Source of the DNA: Desulfobacterales bacterium CG23_combo_of_CG06-09_8_20_14_all_51_8
GTDB lineage: Bacteria; Desulfobacterota; Desulfobacteria; Desulfobacterales; Desulfosalsimonadaceae
DNA length: 9,066 bases
Assembly: GCA_002772195.1 (NCBI GenBank)
Contig: PCSG01000299.1
Span: 1-9,066, forward strand
Direction: 5' to 3'
A model generated the notes under the pieces. That model was not told the DNA's origin. It saw nothing but the letters and a program-made list of their open reading frames with translations, and made no database searches. Shown here piece after piece: positions 7,182 through 9,066 of the stretch (position 1 is its first letter; the number at the start of each line of letters is the position of its first letter). A program made the position numbers and the translations under genes.

Positions 7182-8828
7182 TCAGGTAAGCTGCGACCGG
7201 CAGGCGGCGGCAAAATCCTCCGGATAATGCCCATTAATCCATCGGAGCTGGGCTTCGCTGAAGGCCCCCGGCGATTCGGGCAGTCGGGGCAGAAAGGCAT
7301 ACAGGAGCCGCTGATCGTCGTCCGGGGCATCAAATGCTTTGGAATATTCAATGCAAGCGATCATTTTCGCCCCCATTTTTTCCAGGACCTGTACCGCCGT
7401 CAAGATAGCCTGGTCCAGGGAACGCCGGGTGTTCGTATCCGCCTCCAGAATATTTCCCACCGGGCCGCATGTCATCATCTGCACTTCCCACTGGGATGTC
7501 TGGGCTTTGGGGACAAAGAGCATGACATGGGCATCTTGATAAATCACCAGGCTTGCATCCGTGTCCCGGCCGTCCAGTCGCTGGTTATTTTCAATGGCCT
7601 GAAGGTAGGCCTCAAAAAATTTCCGACCGGTCTGATGCCGGTATTGCCGGATAAAATCAGCGATCTGATCGCCGCAGGCATAGGCCGTTGTCATGGGATC
7701 GGCCATATTTTCTGCGTCTCCCGAAAAATTGGCGCTGACGGTTGCCGGCACCAGGGCATACTGCTGGTGGATCTGCTGGTGAGAGGCATGCAGCCGGTAC
7801 CGGGTGGGGGAATATCCGAACCCGAAATTCCATCCCCACAGGGTTCGAGTGTATTTCAGGGCATTCCGTTTGGCAGGATTCTCTAGCGCCCCTGAGATCT
7901 GCTTCCGCAGGCTTTCAATCTCCTGTTCCGCCAGGCAGCGGCGATCCCATTCCATGGAGATGCCCAGGGACCGGGCCATGCGCACACAGGTACGCTGATA
8001 GTAGAGATGGCGAAGGGCCCGCATATCCGTGGCCGTCAGGTCACCCACCCGGTAGCGCACAGCGTCATCGGCCATGTTGGCCGCGTAATGGCCCCAGGGA
8101 ATATAGCTGTTCCGGCGCAGGTATTCAAACACATGGGTTTTGCCCCCGGTGGGAATATCATTCCATTCCCCGACGATTTCGCTTCCGCCCTGAACACCCG
8201 GTCTTAAAAGCATCACCTGCTTATAATCATCCGGGAGCCTGGGATTATTGGCGATCACCTCATAGAGGACGGGATCGGAGATCATCGGCCGGGGCTTCCC
8301 CGTGACATCCCTTTGATAGCGCAGCCCCCGGGGACGGCGCGTGTTCGGGTCAAAAACAAATTCGCAGGAAATTTTTGCAAGGCAAATCAGGTCCTCCGGG
8401 TCCGTGGAGGTTTCGGCGACCGCCAGTTGCAGGGGCTGGGGCAATGTTTTAAAAATCGCCGTTTTTTTTTCAGACGACAGGGGATTTTTACCGAACCACC
8501 TTTTTAATGTGACGGTAAAAGAGATCCCCGGCAATTCGGGCAGCCGGATGGCGGACGGATTTTCGGCTTTTTCCTCGGCCCAGGGCCGGGCGATGTAGGT
8601 CACCCCGCGAAACGGAAACGGATTGGGGATTTCATAAATGATATCCGCCCCGGGTTCTTCCACCGGGCCGGGGGGAAAATTCGCCTGATTGTCAACAGGG
8701 GCGCCGTCTTCGAAAAAACCTAAGCGGCCGACATAATTGTTTTCCCGCAGGTTCACGACATGAAACGCGGGTCGGTGAACGCCGTAAATAAATTTTCCGG
8801 AAGGATGCACACAACTTCCTAAATTCAT
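7182..8828 (-). CDS. Conserved-looking protein of unknown function, possibly HIT/GalT-like
   Basis: This 548-residue protein is probably cytosolic, with no signal peptide and no membrane segment. I do not recognise the family with certainty. The start ATG has AAGGA (8840-8836) 7 bases upstream. Two halves resemble the double histidine-triad fold of galactose-1-phosphate uridylyltransferase. Around 231-277 the pattern is THVFEYLRRNSYIPWGHYAANM followed by LTATDMRALRHLYYQ. At 347-356 comes HASHQQIHQQ, where GalT has its HPHGQ active-site motif. At 425-515 the order DAHVMLFVPKAQTSQWEVQMM, then a helix, then GAKMIACIEYSK, recalls the GalT C-terminal domain (EH-VVP-A-WPFE). The spacing of histidines (H-x3-H) is not the standard H-x-H, so catalysis as a nucleotidyltransferase is uncertain. 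The N-terminal 100 residues, rich in Pro and Gly (FPPGPVEEPG, IPNPFPFRG), match nothing I know. It is likely transcribed separately from glnD, so no nitrogen role is implied. The coding call is strong and the fold guess is weak. Confidence 0.62.
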   Translation of the reverse strand: MNLGSCVHPSGKFIYGVHRPAFHVVNLRENNYVGRLGFFEDGAPVDNQANFPPGPVEEPGADIIYEIPNPFPFRGVTYIARPWAEEKAENPSAIRLPELPGISFTVTLKRWFGKNPLSSEKKTAIFKTLPQPLQLAVAETSTDPEDLICLAKISCEFVFDPNTRRPRGLRYQRDVTGKPRPMISDPVLYEVIANNPRLPDDYKQVMLLRPGVQGGSEIVGEWNDIPTGGKTHVFEYLRRNSYIPWGHYAANMADDAVRYRVGDLTATDMRALRHLYYQRTCVRMARSLGISMEWDRRCLAEQEIESLRKQISGALENPAKRNALKYTRTLWGWNFGFGYSPTRYRLHASHQQIHQQYALVPATVSANFSGDAENMADPMTTAYACGDQIADFIRQYRHQTGRKFFEAYLQAIENNQRLDGRDTDASLVIYQDAHVMLFVPKAQTSQWEVQMMTCGPVGNILEADTNTRRSLDQAILTAVQVLEKMGAKMIACIEYSKAFDAPDDDQRLLYAFLPRLPESPGAFSEAQLRWINGHYPEDFAAACRSQLT

Positions 8829-8880
8829 TAGATATTCCTTACTAATAAATAAAATCGAGGGGTTTCACTTTATGGAAAAA

Positions 8881-8905
8881 CCAGGCCACCATGAATCCAG
8901 GCCAC
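8881..8905. repeat. 9-base direct repeat upstream of the 548-residue gene
   Basis: CCAGGCCAC occurs at 8881-8889 and 8897-8905, 16 bases apart, 53 to 77 bases before the start codon. It could be an operator for the downstream gene or chance. No clear -35/-10 pair could be fixed nearby, although the DNA just before the gene (8840-8855) is AT rich. Confidence 0.4.
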
Positions 8906-8919
8906 TCTGCGGTCGATAT

Positions 8920-9036
8920 TCAAAAACGCGCATTGACCAGGGGTAGGATGGTCATTCTCTCCTGCCAGATCATATTCACCAGCCCGATCTGGACGCCGCT
9001 TAAGCTTTCGCAGGCATTAATTTGACTTTGTAAACA
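8920..9036 (-). pseudogene. Remnant of the C-terminus of a GLVN-repeat surface protein
   Basis: A short open stretch ends at TGA 8922-8920 and reads SLSGVQIGLVNMIWQERMTILPLVNARF. This resembles the ending of bacterial surface-repeat proteins built from units of the type G-x-Q-I-G-L-V-N (LA_2272-like family), which commonly close with a GVQIGLVN unit, a short linker and an LP-x-x-N-x-F tail. Upstream of it one degraded unit (CLQSQIN-ACESLSG) can be guessed, then an in-frame TAA at 9039-9037. The other two frames carry no continuation, and the DNA becomes AT rich. There is no start codon with a ribosome binding site. It therefore looks like a broken gene end rather than a working gene. The window stops 30 bases further on, so a frameshifted or rearranged upstream part outside cannot be excluded. 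Confidence 0.5.
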
Positions 9037-9066
9037 TTATTTTCTTGCAATTACATATTGATTTCA

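Noticed and set aside
1..9066. A new defence, mobile or biosynthetic system
   Set aside because: No transposase, integrase, toxin-antitoxin pair, CRISPR repeat or biosynthetic core gene is visible. The novelty is limited to the regulation of glnD, the unassigned 548-residue protein and the surface-gene remnant.

Overview
This is an ordinary chromosomal stretch with every credible gene on the minus strand. From right to left (the direction of transcription) it holds: a decayed 3' end of a surface-repeat gene (about 9036-8920); an unassigned 548-residue protein (8828-7182); a four-gene nitrogen block glnD - amt - glnB - glnA (6926-1041); a strong terminator (992-956); and the start of an FAD-dependent oxidase resembling alkylglycerone-phosphate synthase (791 to the window edge).

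The proteins are clearly bacterial: class I glutamine synthetase with an adenylylation tyrosine, PII with Tyr51, and a full-length GlnD. Linked amt-glnB-glnA genes, a sigma-54 type promoter, the second ACT domain of GlnD (DFKGLL in place of DRPGLL) and the AGPS-like oxidase together suggest a Desulfobacterota (former Deltaproteobacteria) organism, perhaps a sulfate reducer. This is inferred from general resemblance and there is no rRNA to confirm it.

The core of the window is one nitrogen-control unit. GlnD senses glutamine and adds or removes UMP on PII. PII (glnB) reports nitrogen and energy status to the Amt ammonium channel and to the regulators of glutamine synthetase. GlnA assimilates the ammonium that enters. 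Gaps are 91, 55 and 55 bases, each with a strong ribosome binding site and no internal terminator, and one double-hairpin region ends the unit after glnA. Upstream of glnD I find a near-consensus -24/-12 promoter, TGGCA-N6-TTGCA, behind about 120 bases of 25% GC DNA containing a 13-base palindrome. This would make the whole cascade, including the sensor, sigma-54 dependent and nitrogen regulated.

The two flanks are less well understood. The 548-residue protein has a hydrophilic, cytosolic composition and a motif (HASHQQIHQQ) plus a C-terminal pattern that weakly recall the histidine-triad / GalT superfamily. Upstream of it sits what looks like the broken C-terminus of a GLVN-repeat surface protein. 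I see no tRNA, rRNA, CRISPR array, insertion sequence or phage gene, and no obviously new multi-gene system.
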